DNA of 64,000 nt from positions 10,354,001 to 10,418,000 of the forward strand of contig CM082586.2 in NCBI GenBank assembly GCA_040954595.2, read 5' to 3'. Under the pieces are notes generated by a model. The model worked only from the letters and a program-made list of their open reading frames with translations, ran no database searches and was not told the origin of the DNA. Below are positions 46,047-58,400 of the stretch, piece after piece (within the stretch, counting starts at the first letter, position 1; the number at the start of each line of letters is the position of its first letter). The translations under genes were made by a program, and so were the position numbers. The DNA is from Balanoglossus misakiensis (lineage: Eukaryota; Hemichordata).

Positions 46047-46860
46047 TAGTGCGGTATGGTATGTCATGAAAAACAGCTCCCGTAGGATTGTTGTGCTAAA
46101 ATTGATTTTTTTGCTGTTTTGGCTTCTATTGGGACCCAACTACCCGAAAATGATGGGGTGCAATTTTAAGGGCCCCTCCATCATATTTTTCTCGGGGGGG
46201 GGGGTACTTCCGTTTTGTGGTATGATGTGTATTCCCGTAGGATTTTTGTGCTAAAATTGATTTTTTTGCTCTTTTGGCTTCTATGGGGACCCAACTACCC
46301 GAAAATGATGGGGTGCAATTTTTAGTGCCCCTCCATCATATTTTTTCGGGGGGGGGGGTCGTCACTCCTGTTTTGGCCTCCCCGAAGATATTTATTCACC
46401 TATCTACTCCATTTTCGTAGAATTTTCTGCTAAAGAATTTTTTTTTTGCTGTTTTGACACCTGGTCACAAAAGATCACATGCAAATTTTAGGGCCCCTCT
46501 ATTACATTTGTGGGGGGGGGGGGGGCACTTACATTCCGACAATCTTAACGGTATTTGTTCACCTATACCGTGTATTCTCGTAGGAGTTTTTGCTAATAGT
46601 TATTTGTTTTGTTTGCTGTTTTGGTTTCAATGATGAATAAACATCCCCAAAATGATGGAAATCAATTTGTTGGACCCCTCCATCACATTTTCTTGCAGGG
46701 GGGGGGGGGTCACTTTAGTTTTAGCAGCCCTGGAGATATTTGTTCATAGTGTGACATGTGTATTTGTAAAGGATTTCTTCCAATTTCTTTTTTTTTAACT
46801 TCTATGGGGACCTAACTGCTCAAAAATGAGGTCAAATTTTAGGGCCTCTCCACATATTGG
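46047..46860 (+). repeat. ~165-bp tandem repeat with poly-G tracts, left arm
   Basis: About five units with CCCGTAGGATTTTTGTGCTA, GCTGTTTTGGCTTCTATGGG, CCCAACTACCCGAAAATGAT, GGGGCCCCTCCATCATATTT-like text and a G9-G13 run. The units become more diverged inward. The G runs are strong candidates for quadruplex formation and for length errors in sequencing. Confidence 0.88.
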
Positions 46861-47185
46861 GAATCTTAAATATTAGACGGTTTATGGGTAAACATATCAG
46901 TTACCTACATTTGTATCAGTTGTCATATATACTACAGCGCTATCTTATTTTTATAAATATACTTAGTTGAATTTTGACACTAACAAATCAACCACAAATA
47001 TCTCTCTGGTTTGGACTTAGCATAATATACCTCCCCTCACCTTGGACCGCCACCCAACTCATCACCACACTCATGTTTTCTATGGTTTACAAAAATATAG
47101 TATACTAGGCTATACCAAATAGTGAACACCTATTGCCTGGCCATGAGGGCCATAGCAGCCGTTTATTACACCCGAGGGGCCGTGA

Positions 47186-47219
47186 GTTACCAGAATCATA
47201 TGCATATGATTCTGGTAAC
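47186..47219. other. perfect 34-bp palindrome
   Basis: Arms GTTACCAGAATCATATG and its exact complement with no spacer. It lies in the core of the inverted-repeat element, in a stretch with no coding. The duplicated copy is at 49550-49583, unchanged. Confidence 0.8.
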
Positions 47220-47776
47220 TTTTTCGTTAAGAGTTGTTTATTCTTTCGTAGCACAATCAATGTCTGAGATATTTACCATTGTACTAAAATTCTCATCGAT
47301 ATAAGTCTGTGCATAAACTCTGAAGTACGTTTTAATCAACACTTGTTTTTTGGGGTATTAAAACGATATTCAGTTGAACTCATTTCAAAGTTAAATACTG
47401 TCGTAAATAAAGCCATATCAGTTGAAGTATTGTCTATTTTAAAGTAGTATTTTCAAAATTTTCATGCCAATAGCAAAATAGTGCTGTAAAAAGCCCTTGA
47501 ACTATGTCTTACTTCTAAAACTTGTTTTGGTAAACATTAACAATATCAAATTTGGCTCATTTTGTAGCTCAATACTACTGAAAATAAAACAAGTCTGTGA
47601 ACTACATCTCAGTTTTATTACTAAATACATATTGGCTATTTTCTTAGCACCGTAAGCAGCGTTTTACGTTCCAGTTCGATAGCTATTAGGACATTTTGCA
47701 ATAAACTACAGAATTAATATGTAGATAAAAATAAGATTTGCGTGATCTGTGAAAAGGGTGCCACCCCTTCATCACA

Positions 47777-48010
47777 ATGAGAGATAAATCATACGCAACA
47801 AATTGTCCTGAACTTCCCCCAATCAAAAAGAATGGGTGGAAATCGGAGAATGGCGTGTTTTATCCAGTAAAATGTCTTGCTCTCCCTGCACCAAAGGCAG
47901 TACTAGAGCTTATCAAATGTGGCTGCAAAGCAGGTTGTAGGGGACGTTGCAGTTGCTCAAAGAATGATTTACTATGTACTCCCCTCTGCAAATGCTATGG
48001 TGGAGACTGA
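47777..48010 (+). pseudogene. Cys-rich C-terminal fragment of a transposon protein, copy 1
   Basis: 77 codons ending ...ELPPIKKNGWKSENG and then a Cys-rich module, CGCKAGCRGRCSCSKND and LCTPLCKC, which could bind zinc. Similar tails close long uncharacterised transposon proteins in other invertebrates, to my knowledge. Upstream coding exons are absent or not recognised, so the ATG may not be a true start. A TGA follows GGD; in the copy at 50142 the same frame stays open after it for about 16 codons (KPGGNVLEDNDTGDE), so the TGA may have replaced a Cys codon. Confidence 0.6.
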
Positions 48011-48410
48011 AAACCCATGATTTTTTTCAAAATCGACGAAATTTTGAGGTTTTGCAAAGTCGAAAATTTTTCATTTTTTGATGATTTTCACCCATGTTTT
48101 TTTTTAAAAATCAACGAACCCATGATTTTTTTTCCAAATCGACGAAATTTTGAGATTTTGCAAAGTCGAAAATTCACCCATGTTTTTTTAAAAAATCAAC
48201 GAACCCATGATTTTTTTCAAAATCGATGAAATTTTGAGATTTTGCAAAGTCGAAAATTCACCCATGTTTTTTTTCAAAAATCGACGAACCCATAATTTTT
48301 TTCAAAATCGACGAAATTTTGAGATTTTGCAAAATCAAAAATTTGTCATTTTTTGATGATTTTCACCATGATTTTTTTTCAAAAATCGACCAAATTTTGA
48401 GATTTTGCAG
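48011..48410 (+). repeat. satellite piece inside the tandem duplication
   Basis: Same monomers as 45646-46045. Its left edge marks the duplication joint: ACTGAAAACC of the core meets CATGATTTTTTTCAAAATCG of the satellite, with AACC shared by both partners. Confidence 0.88.
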
Positions 48411-48411
48411 T

Positions 48412-49225
48412 TAGTGCGGTATGGTATGTCATGAAAAACAGCTCCCGTAGGATTGTTGTGCTAAAATTGATTTTTTTGCTGTTTTGGCTTCTATTGGGAC
48501 CCAACTACCCGAAAATGATGGGGTGCAATTTTAAGGGCCCCTCCATCATATTTTTCTCGGGGGGGGGGGTACTTCCGTTTTGTGGTATGATGTGTATTCC
48601 CGTAGGATTTTTGTGCTAAAATTGATTTTTTTGCTCTTTTGGCTTCTATGGGGACCCAACTACCCGAAAATGATGGGGTGCAATTTTTAGTGCCCCTCCA
48701 TCATATTTTTTCGGGGGGGGGGGGGTCGTCACTCCTGTTTTGGCCTCCCCGAAGATATTTATTCACCTATCTACTCCATTTTCGTAGAATTTTCTGCTAA
48801 AGAATTTTTTTTTTGCTGTTTTGACACCTGGTCACAAAAGATCACATGCAAATTTTAGGGCCCCTCTATTACATTTGTGGGGGGGGGGGGCACTTACATT
48901 CCGACAATCTTAACGGTATTTGTTCACCTATACCGTGTATTCTCGTAGGAGTTTTTGCTAATAGTTATTTGTTTTGTTTGCTGTTTTGGTTTCAATGATG
49001 AATAAACATCCCCAAAATGATGGAAATCAATTTGTTGGACCCCTCCATCACATTTTCTTGCAGGGGGGGGGGGTCACTTTAGTTTTAGCAGCCCTGGAGA
49101 TATTTGTTCATAGTGTGACATGTGTATTTGTAAAGGATTTCTTCCAATTTCTTTTTTTTTAACTTCTATGGGGACCTAACTGCTCAAAAATGAGGTCAAA
49201 TTTTAGGGCCTCTCCACATATTGGG
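48412..49225 (+). repeat. ~165-bp poly-G tandem repeat, duplicated left arm
   Basis: Copy of 46047-46860 within the 2,365-bp duplication. The only differences I see are in poly-G lengths. Confidence 0.88.
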
Positions 49226-50141
49226 AATCTTAAATATTAGACGGTTTATGGGTAAACATATCAGTTACCTACATTTGTATCAGTTGTCATATATACTACA
49301 GCGCTATCTTATTTTTATAAATATACTTAGTTGAATTTTGACACTAACAAATCAACCACAAATATCTCTCTGGTTTGGACTTAGCATAATATACCTCCCC
49401 TCACCTTGGACCGCCACCCAACTCATCACCACACTCATGTTTTCTATGGTTTACAAAAATATAGTATACTAGGCTATACCAAATAGTGAACACCTATTGC
49501 CTGGCCATGAGGGCCATAGCAGCCGTTTATTACACCCGAGGGGCCGTGAGTTACCAGAATCATATGCATATGATTCTGGTAACTTTTTCGTTAAGAGTTG
49601 TTTATTCTTTCGTAGCACAATCAATGTCTGAGATATTTACCATTGTACTAAAATTCTCATCGATATAAGTCTGTGCATAAACTCTGAAGTACGTTTTAAT
49701 CAACACTTGTTTTTTGGGGTATTAAAACGATATTCAGTTGAACTCATTTCAAAGTTAAATACTGTCGTAAATAAAGCCATATCAGTTGAAGTATTGTCTA
49801 TTTTAAAGTAGTATTTTCAAAATTTTCATGCCAATAGCAAAATAGTGCTGTAAAAAGCCCTTGAACTATGTCTTACTTCTAAAACTTGTTTTGGTAAACA
49901 TTAACAATATCAAATTTGGCTCATTTTGTAGCTCAATACTACTGAAAATAAAACAAGTCTGTGAACTACATCTCAGTTTTATTACTAAATACATATTGGC
50001 TATTTTCTTAGCACCGTAAGCAGCGTTTTACGTTCCAGTTCGATAGCTATTAGGACATTTTGCAATAAACTACAGAATTAATATGTAGATAAAAAATAAG
50101 ATTTGCGTGATCTGTGAAAAGGGTGCCACCCCTTCATCACA

Positions 50142-50375
50142 ATGAGAGATAAATCATACGCAACAAATTGTCCTGAACTTCCCCCAATCAAAAAGAATGG
50201 GTGGAAATCGGAGAATGGCGTGTTTTATCCAGTAAAATGTCTTGCTCTCCCTGCACCAAAGGCAGTACTAGAGCTTATCAAATGTGGCTGCAAAGCAGGT
50301 TGTAGGGGACGTTGCAGTTGCTCAAAGAATGATTTACTATGTACTCCCCTCTGCAAATGCTATGGTGGAGACTGA
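50142..50375 (+). pseudogene. Cys-rich C-terminal fragment, copy 2
   Basis: Same translation as 47777-48010. This copy keeps the original downstream sequence: after the TGA at 50373-50375 the frame continues to a TAG near 50421, coding for an acidic tail. That supports the view that the TGA is a nonsense change within a longer C-terminus, made before the duplication. Function unknown; the Cys spacing suggests metal binding. Confidence 0.6.
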
Positions 50376-50704
50376 AAACCAGGGGGAAATGTTCTTGAAG
50401 ATAACGACACTGGCGATGAGTAGATCAAACAGAACTGGGTTTCGTGAAAATGATGATTGAGAATACCAAGATATCAGAAAAGAATCGTTATGCTTCTTGG
50501 GTTGTTTATTGCACCGTCCGTGGTAGGGAGGGTGCCTCAAGGGTCCATTTTATGAGATGGGACTGTAGCTCGGAAAATAAACTAAAATACACATTATGTA
50601 CTTTATTATATATAAAGGAGTTTTAATTTACCTTAGTATACTAAATTTAGAATAAACGAAAAAATCTAAGATAAAAAAAAACTACTGTTACAACGGGTTG
50701 GCGA

Positions 50705-51562
50705 AAACAAATATAGAGAACCCCCCCCCCCCCCCCACCAAAAAATGTGGTAAAGGGGTCCAACATTTTGCACACCATCACTTTTCGGCAGTCAGTCTGC
50801 ATTCAAGCCAAAGGAGCAAACCAAATTGCAAGAAATACCACGACAATACTAACCGTATAGTAAATAGGTGAATAAGTATCTTCAGGGTGGCCAAAACAGA
50901 AATGATTACCCTCCCCCCCCCCAAGACATGATGGAAGGTTCCAAAAATTTGAACCCCATCATTTTAGTTCTGGTGGAGCCCCATTGAAACCAAAACATCA
51001 AAGAAAAATAATATTTTTAGCAAAATATTCTATGAGAAGGGAGTAAATAGGCCAACAAACAACTTCGGAGTGGCCAAAATGGAAGTGCCCCCCCCCCCAA
51101 ATAAAAAATGATGGAGGGGCCCTATAATTTGCACCCGATTATTTTTGGCCAGGTTGGTCTCCTCCAAAGCAAACACAACAAAAACAAATTAATTGTAGCC
51201 CAAATTCCCATGATGATAGAGTAAATAGGTGAACAAATATCCTCGAGTGACCAAAACAGAAGAGACCCCCCGAAAAAAATTGATGGAGGGGCCCTAAAAA
51301 TTGCACCCCATGATTTTTGGGTAGTTGGGTCCCCATTGAAGCCAAACAGCAAAAAAAATCAATTTTAGCAGAAAAATCCTACGGGAATACACATCATACC
51401 ACAAAACGGAAGTACCCCCCCCCCCCCAGAAAAATATGATGGAGGGGCCCTTAAAATTGCACCCCATCATTTTCGGGTAGTTGGGTCCCCGTAGAAGCCA
51501 AAACAGCAAAAAAATCAATTTTAGCACAAAAATCCTACGGGAATACACATCATACCACACTA
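50705..51562 (-). repeat. ~165-bp poly-G tandem repeat, right arm (poly-C on plus strand)
   Basis: The complement of the left-arm family: GATGGAGGGGCCCT, GCACCCCATCATTTT, GGGTAGTTGGGTCCCC and CCTACGGGAATACACATCAT with C8-C16 runs. About five units. The outermost unit is most like the outermost left unit, as expected for inverted ends. Confidence 0.85.
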
Positions 51563-51565
51563 AGT

Positions 51566-52495
51566 CGAAAATTTGTAATTTTTTGATGATTTTCACCCAT
51601 GTTTTTTTTTTCAAAAATCGACGAACCCATGATTTTTTTCGAAATCGACGAAATTTTGAGATTTTGCAGTCGAAAATTTGTCATTTTTTGATGATTTTCA
51701 CCCATGATTTTTTTCAAAAATCGACGAACCCATAATTTTTTTCAAAATCGACGAAATTTTGAGATTTCGCAAAGTTGAAAATTTGACATTTGTTGATGAT
51801 TTTCATGAGCTATAGCCCATGATTTTTTTTTCAAAATCGACGAACCCATGTTTTTTTTTTCAAAAATCGACGATATTTTGAGATTTCGCAAAGTTGAAAA
51901 TTTGACATTTGTTGATGATTTTCATGAGCTATAGCCCATGATTTTTTATTTCAAAAATCGACTAAATTTTGAGATTTGCAAAGTCGAACATTGGTCATTT
52001 TGATGATTTTCACCCATTTTTTTTTTTCAAAAATCGACGAACCCATAATATTTTTTCAAAATCGACGAAATTTTGAGATTTTGCAAAGTCGAAAATTTGT
52101 CATTTTTTGATGATTTTCATCCATGTTTTTTTTCACAATTCAACGAACCCATGATTGTTTTCAAAATCGACGAAATTTTGAGATTTTGCAAGAACCCATG
52201 ATTTTTTTCAAATTCGACGAAATTTTGAGATTTTGCAAAGTCGAAAATTTGTCATTTTTTGATGATTTTCACCCATGATTTTTTGCAAAAATCGACGAAC
52301 CCATGATTTTTTTCCAAAATCGACGAAATTTTGAGATTTTGCAAAGTCGAAAATTTGTCATTTTTTGATGATTTTCATCCATATTTTTTTTTTCAAAATT
52401 CAACGAACCCATGATTTTTTTCAAAATCGACGAAATTTTGAGATTTTGCAAGAACCCATGATTTTTTTCAAAATCGACGAAATATTGAGATTTTG
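51566..52495 (+). repeat. A/T-rich satellite, forward orientation, right of the insertion
   Basis: Continues the monomer that was split at 46043 and runs in the same orientation as 43452-46043. Several monomers carry a variant GATTTTCATGAGCTATAGCC, also seen at 44445 and 45425. Confidence 0.92.
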
Positions 52496-55400
52496 CAAAA
52501 TCTCAAAATTTCGTCGATTTTGAAAAAAAATCATGGGTTCGTCGATTTTTGAAAAAAAACATGGGAGAAAATCTTCAAAAAATGGGAATTTTGTCGATTT
52601 TTAAAAAAAAAATCATGGGTGAAAATCATCAAAAAATGACAAATTTTCGACTTTGCAAAATCTCAAAATTTCGTCGATTTTTGAGAAAAATCATGGGTGA
52701 AAATCATCAAAAAATGACAAATTTTCGACTTTGCAAAATTTTCAAAAATTCGTCGATTTTTGAAAAAAAAATGGGTTATAGCTGATGAAAATCATCAACA
52801 AATGACAAATTTTTGACTGCAAAATCTCAAAATTTCGTCGATTTTTGAAAAAAAAACATGGATGAAAATCATCAAAAAATGACAAATTTTCGACTGCAAA
52901 ATCTCAAAATTTTGTCGATTTTGAAAAAAGTATGGGTTCGTCGATTTTTAAAAAAAATCATGGCTGAAAATCATCAAAAAATGACAAATTTTCGACTTTG
53001 CAAGAACTTCGAGATTTTCGTCGATTTTTGAAAAAAAAAATCGTGGGGGGGGGGGGAAATCATAAAAAAATGACAAATTTTCGACTTTGCAAAATCTCAA
53101 TATATCGTCGATTTTGGAAAAAAAAATCATGGGTTCGTCGAAAAAAAAACGGGTGAAAATCATCAAAAAATGACAAATTTTCGAATTTGCAAAATCTCAA
53201 AAGTCCGTCGATTTTGAAAAAAAACATGGGTGAAAATCTTCAAAAAATGATTCTTGAAAAAAAATGGGTGAAAATCATCAAAAATGACAAAGTTTCGACT
53301 TTGCAAAATCTCAAAATTTCATCGATTTCTGAAAAAAATCATAGGGGAAAATCATCAAAAAATGACAAATTTTCGACTGCAAAATCTTAAAATTTCGTCA
53401 ATTTTTGAAAAAAAATCATGGGTAAAAATCATCAAAAAATGACAAATTTTCGACTTTGCAAAATCTCAAAATTTCGTCAATTTTTGAAAAAAAAATCGTG
53501 GGGGGGGGGGGAAATCATCAAAAAAATGACAAATTTTCGACTTTGCAAAATTTTGAAAAATTCGTCGATTTAAAAAAAAAAACATGGGTTCGTCCATTTT
53601 TGAAAAAAAAAACATGGGTGAAAATCATCAACAAATGACAAATGTTCAACTTTGCAAAATCTCAAAATTTCGTCGATTTTTGAAAAAAAAAATCGTGGGG
53701 GGGGGGAAATCATCAAAAAAATTACAAATTTTCGACTTAACAAAATTTTCAAAAATTCGTCGATTTTTGAAAAAAAAAAACATGGGTTCGTCCATTTTTG
53801 AAAAAAAAAACATGGGTGAAAATCATCAACAAATGACAAATGTTCAACTTTGCAAAATCTCAAAATATTGTCGATTTTTGAAAAAAAATCATGGGTTCGT
53901 TGATTTTTGAAAAAAAACGGGTGAAAATCATCAAAAAATTACAAATTTTCGTCTTTGCAAAATCTCAAAATTTCGTCGATTTTTGAAAAATAAAATCATG
54001 GGTAAAAATCATCAAAAAAATACAAATTTTCGACTTTGCAAAATCTAAAAATTTTGTCGATTTTTGAAAAAAATCATGGGTGAAAATCATCAAAAAATGA
54101 CAAATTTTCGACTTTGCAAAATCTCAAAATTTCGTAGATTTTTGAAAAAAAATCATGGGTTCGTTGATTTTTGAAAAAAAACATGGGTGAAAATCATCAA
54201 AAAATTACAAATTTTCGAATTTGCAAAATCTCAAAATTTCGTCGATTTTTGAAAAAAAAACATGGGTGAAAATCATCAAAAAATGACAAATTTTCGACTT
54301 TGCAAAATCTCAAAATTTCGTAAATTTTTGAAAAAAAGTCATGGGTGAAAATCATAAAAAAATTACAAATTTTCGTCTTTGCAAAATCTCAAAATTTCGT
54401 CGATTTTTGAAAAAAAAAATCATGGGTAAAAATCATCAAAAAATTACAAATTTTCGACTTTGCAAAATCTAAAAATTTTGTCGATTTTTGAAAAAAATCA
54501 TGGGTGAAAATCATCAAAAAATGACAAATTTTCGACTTTGCAAAATCTCAAAATTTCGTCGATTTTTGAAAAAAATCATGGGTTCGTTCAATTTTGAAAA
54601 AAAAACATGGGTGAAAATCATCAAAAAATTACAAATTTTCGACTTTGCAAAATCTCAAAATTTTGTCGATTTTTGAAAAAAAATCATGGGTGAAAATCAT
54701 TAATAAATGACAAATTTTCGACTTTGCAAAATCTCAAAATTTCGTCGATTTTTGAAAAAAAATCATGGGTGAAAATCATCAAAAAATTACAAATTTTCGA
54801 CTTTGCAAAATCTCAAAATTTCGTCGATTTTTGAGAAAAATCATGGGTGAAAATCATCAAAAAATGACAAATTTTCGACTTTGCAAAATCTCAAAATTTT
54901 GTCGATTTTTGAAAAAAAATCATGGGTTCGTTGATTTTTGAAAAAAAACATGGGTGAAAATCATCAAAAAATTACAAATTTTCGAATTTGCAAAATCTCA
55001 AAATTTCGTCGATTTTGGAAAAAAAAACATGGGTGAAAATCATCAAAAAATTACAAATTTTCGACTTTGCAAAATCTCAAAATTTCGTAGATTTTGGAAA
55101 AAAAAATCATGGGTTCGTCGATTTTTGAAAAAAATCATGGGTGAAAATCATCAAAAAATGACAAATTTTCGTCTTTGCAAAATCCCAAAATTTGGTCGAT
55201 TTTTGAAAAACTAAATCATGGGAAAAAATCATCAAAAAATGACAAATTTTCGACTTTGCAAAATCTCAAAATTTCGTAAATTTTTGAAAAAAAGTCATGG
55301 GTGAAAATCATCAAAAAATTACAAATTTTCGTCTTTGCAAAATCTCAAAATTTCGTCGATTTTTGAAAAAAAAAATCATGGGTAAAAATCATCAAAAAAT

Positions 55401-58400
55401 TACAAATTTTCGACTTTGCAAAATCTAAAAATTTTGTCGATTTTTGAAAAAAACAATCATGGTGAAAATCATCAAAAAATGACAAATTTTCGACTTTGCA
55501 AAATCTCAAAATGTCAATTTTTTAAAAAAATCATGAGTTCGTTGATTTTTAAAAAAAAACATTGGTGTCAATTTTTTAAAAAAATCATGGGTTCGTTGAT
55601 TTTTAAAAAAAAACATTGGTGAAAATCATCAAAAAATTACAAATTTTCGACTTTGCAAAATCTCAAAATTTCGTACATTTTTGAAAAAAAATCATGGGTG
55701 AAAATCATCAAAAAATGACAAATTTTCGTCTTTGCAAAATCTCAAAATTTCGTCATTTTTAAAAAAAAAATCATGGTGAAAATCATCAAAAAATGACAAA
55801 TTGTCGACTTTGCAAAATCTAAAAATTTTGTCGATTTTTGAAAAAAATCATGGGTGAAAATAATCAAAAAATGACAAATTTTCGACTTTGCAAAATCTCA
55901 AAATTTCGTCGATTTTTGAAAAAAATCATGGGTGAAAATCATCAAAAAATGACAAATTTTCGACTTTGCAAAATCTCAAAATTTTGTCGATTTTTGAAAA
56001 AAAATCATGGGTTCGTTGATTTTTGAAAAAAAACATGGGTGAAAATCATCAAAAAATTACAAATTTTCGAATTTGCAAAATCTCAAAATTTCGTCGATTT
56101 TTGAAAAAAAAAAACATGGGTGAAAATCATCAAAAAATGACAAATTTTCGACTTTGCAAAATCTCAAAATTTCGTAAATTTTTGAAAAAAAGTCATGGGT
56201 GAAAATCATCAAAAAATTAAAAAGTTTCGTCCTTGCAAAATCTCAAAAAATCGTCGATTTTTGAAAAAAAAAATCATGGGTAAAAATCATCAAAAAATTA
56301 CAAATTTTCGACTTTGCAAAATCTAAAAATTTTGTCGATTTTTGAAAAAAATCATGGGTGAAAATCATCAAAAAATGACAAATTTTCGACTTTGCAAAAT
56401 CTCAAAATTTCGTCGATTTTTGAAAAAAATCATGGGTGAAAATCATCAAAAAATGACAAATTTTCGACTTTGCAAAATCTCAAAATTTCGTAAATTTTTG
56501 AAAAAAAGTCATGGGTGAAAATCATCAAAAAATTAAAAAGTTTCGTCTTTGCAAAATCTCAAAATTTCGTCGATTTTTGAAAAAAAAATCATGGGTAAAA
56601 ATCATCAAAAAATTACAAATTTTCGACTTTGCAAAATCTAAAAATTTTGTCGATTTTTGAAAAAAATCATGGGTGAAAATCATCAAAAAATGACAAATTT
56701 TCGACTTTGCAAAATCTCAAAATTTCGTCGATTTTTGAAAAAAATCATGGGTGAAAATCATCAAAAAATGACAAATTTTCGACTTTGCAAAATCTTAAAT
56801 TTCGTCGATTTTTGAAAAAAATCATGGGTGAAAATCATCAAAAAATGACAAATTTTTGACTTTGCAAAATCTCAAAATTTCGTCGATTTTTGAGAAAAAT
56901 CATGGGTTCGTTCAATTTTGAAAAAAAACATGGGTGAAAATCATCAAAAAATTACAAATTTTCGACTTTGCAAAATCTCAAAAATTTGTCGATTTTTGAA
57001 AAAAAATCATGGGTGAAAATCATTAATAAATGACAAATTTTCGACATTGCAAAATCTCAAAATTTCGTCGATTTTTGAAAAAAAAATCATGGGTGAAAAT
57101 CATCAAAAAATTACAAATTTTCGACTTTGCAAAATCTCAAAATTTCGTCGATTTTTGAGAAAAATCATGGGTGAAAATCATCAAAAAATGACAAATTTTC
57201 GACTTTGCAAAATCTCAAAATTTTGTCGATTTTTGAAAAAAAATCATGGGTTCGTTGATTTTTGAAAAAAAATCATGGGTGAAAATCATCAAAAAATTAC
57301 AAATTTTCGACTTTGCAAAATCTCAAAATTTCGTCGATTTTTGAGAAAAATCATGGGTGAAAATCATCAAAAAATGACAAATTTTCGACTTTGCAAAATC
57401 TCAAAATTTCGTAAATTTTTGAAAAAAAGTCATGGGTGAAAATCATCAAAAAATTACAAATTTTCGTCTTTGCAAAATCTCAAAATTTCGTCGATTTTTG
57501 AAAAAAAAAAATCATGGGTAAAAATCATCAAAAAATTACAAATTTTCGACTTTGCAAAATCTAAAAATTTTGTCGATTTTTGAAAAAAATCATGGGTGAA
57601 AATCATCAAAAAATGACAAATTTTCGACTTTGCAAAATCTCAAAATTTCGTCGATTTTTGAAAAAAAAAACATGGGTGAAAATCATCAAAAAATGACAAA
57701 TTTTCGACTTTGCAAAATCTCAAAATTTCGTCGATTTTTGAAAAAAATCATGGGTTCGTTCAATTTTGAAAAAAAACATGGGTGAAAATCATCAAAAAAT
57801 TACAAATTTTCGACTTTGCAAAATCTCAAAATTTTGTCGATTTTTGAAAAAAAATCATGGGTGAAAATCATTAATAAATGACAAATTTTCGACTTTGCAA
57901 AATCTCAAAATTTCGTCGATTTTTGAAAAAAAATCATGGGTGAAAATCATCAAAAAATTACAAATTTTCGACTTTGCAAAATCTCAAAATTTCGTCGATT
58001 TTTGAGAAAAATCATGGGTGAAAATCATCAAAAAATGACAAATTTTCGACTTTGCAAAATCTCAAAATTTTGTCGATTTTTGAAAAAAAATCATGGGTTC
58101 GTTGATTTTTGAAAAAAAACATGGGTGAAAATCATCAAAAAATTACAAATTTTCGAATTTGCAAAATCTCAAAATTTTGTCGATTTTTGAAAAAAATCAT
58201 GGGTCAAAATCATCAAAAAATGACACATTTTCGACTTTGCAAAATCTCAAAATTTCGTCGATTTTTGAAAAAAATCATGGGTGAAAATCATCAAAAAATG
58301 ACAAATTTTCGACTTTGCAAAATCTCAAAATTTCGTAGATTTTTGAAAAAAAACATGGGTGAAAATCATCAAAAAATGACAAATTTTCGACTTTGCAAAA

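Larger units (their letters stand above)
46047..51562. mobile_element. inverted-repeat element inserted in the satellite, partly duplicated
   Basis: The ends read TAGTGCGGTATGG and, from the right, TAGTGTGGTATGATG, flanked by AGT on both sides (46044-46046 and 51563-51565). Joining the outer flanks restores a normal satellite monomer. Each end is built of a ~165-bp poly-G tandem array (46047-46860 and, inverted, 50705-51562). The core carries a Cys-rich reading frame. A 2,365-bp stretch covering left satellite, left array and core occurs twice in tandem (about 45646-48010 and 48011-50375). Confidence 0.75.

Noticed and set aside
46047-51562. CACTA (EnSpm) element
   Set aside because: The 3-bp duplication fits, but the ends read TAGTG inward, not CACTA. 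The orientation is the reverse of that family.
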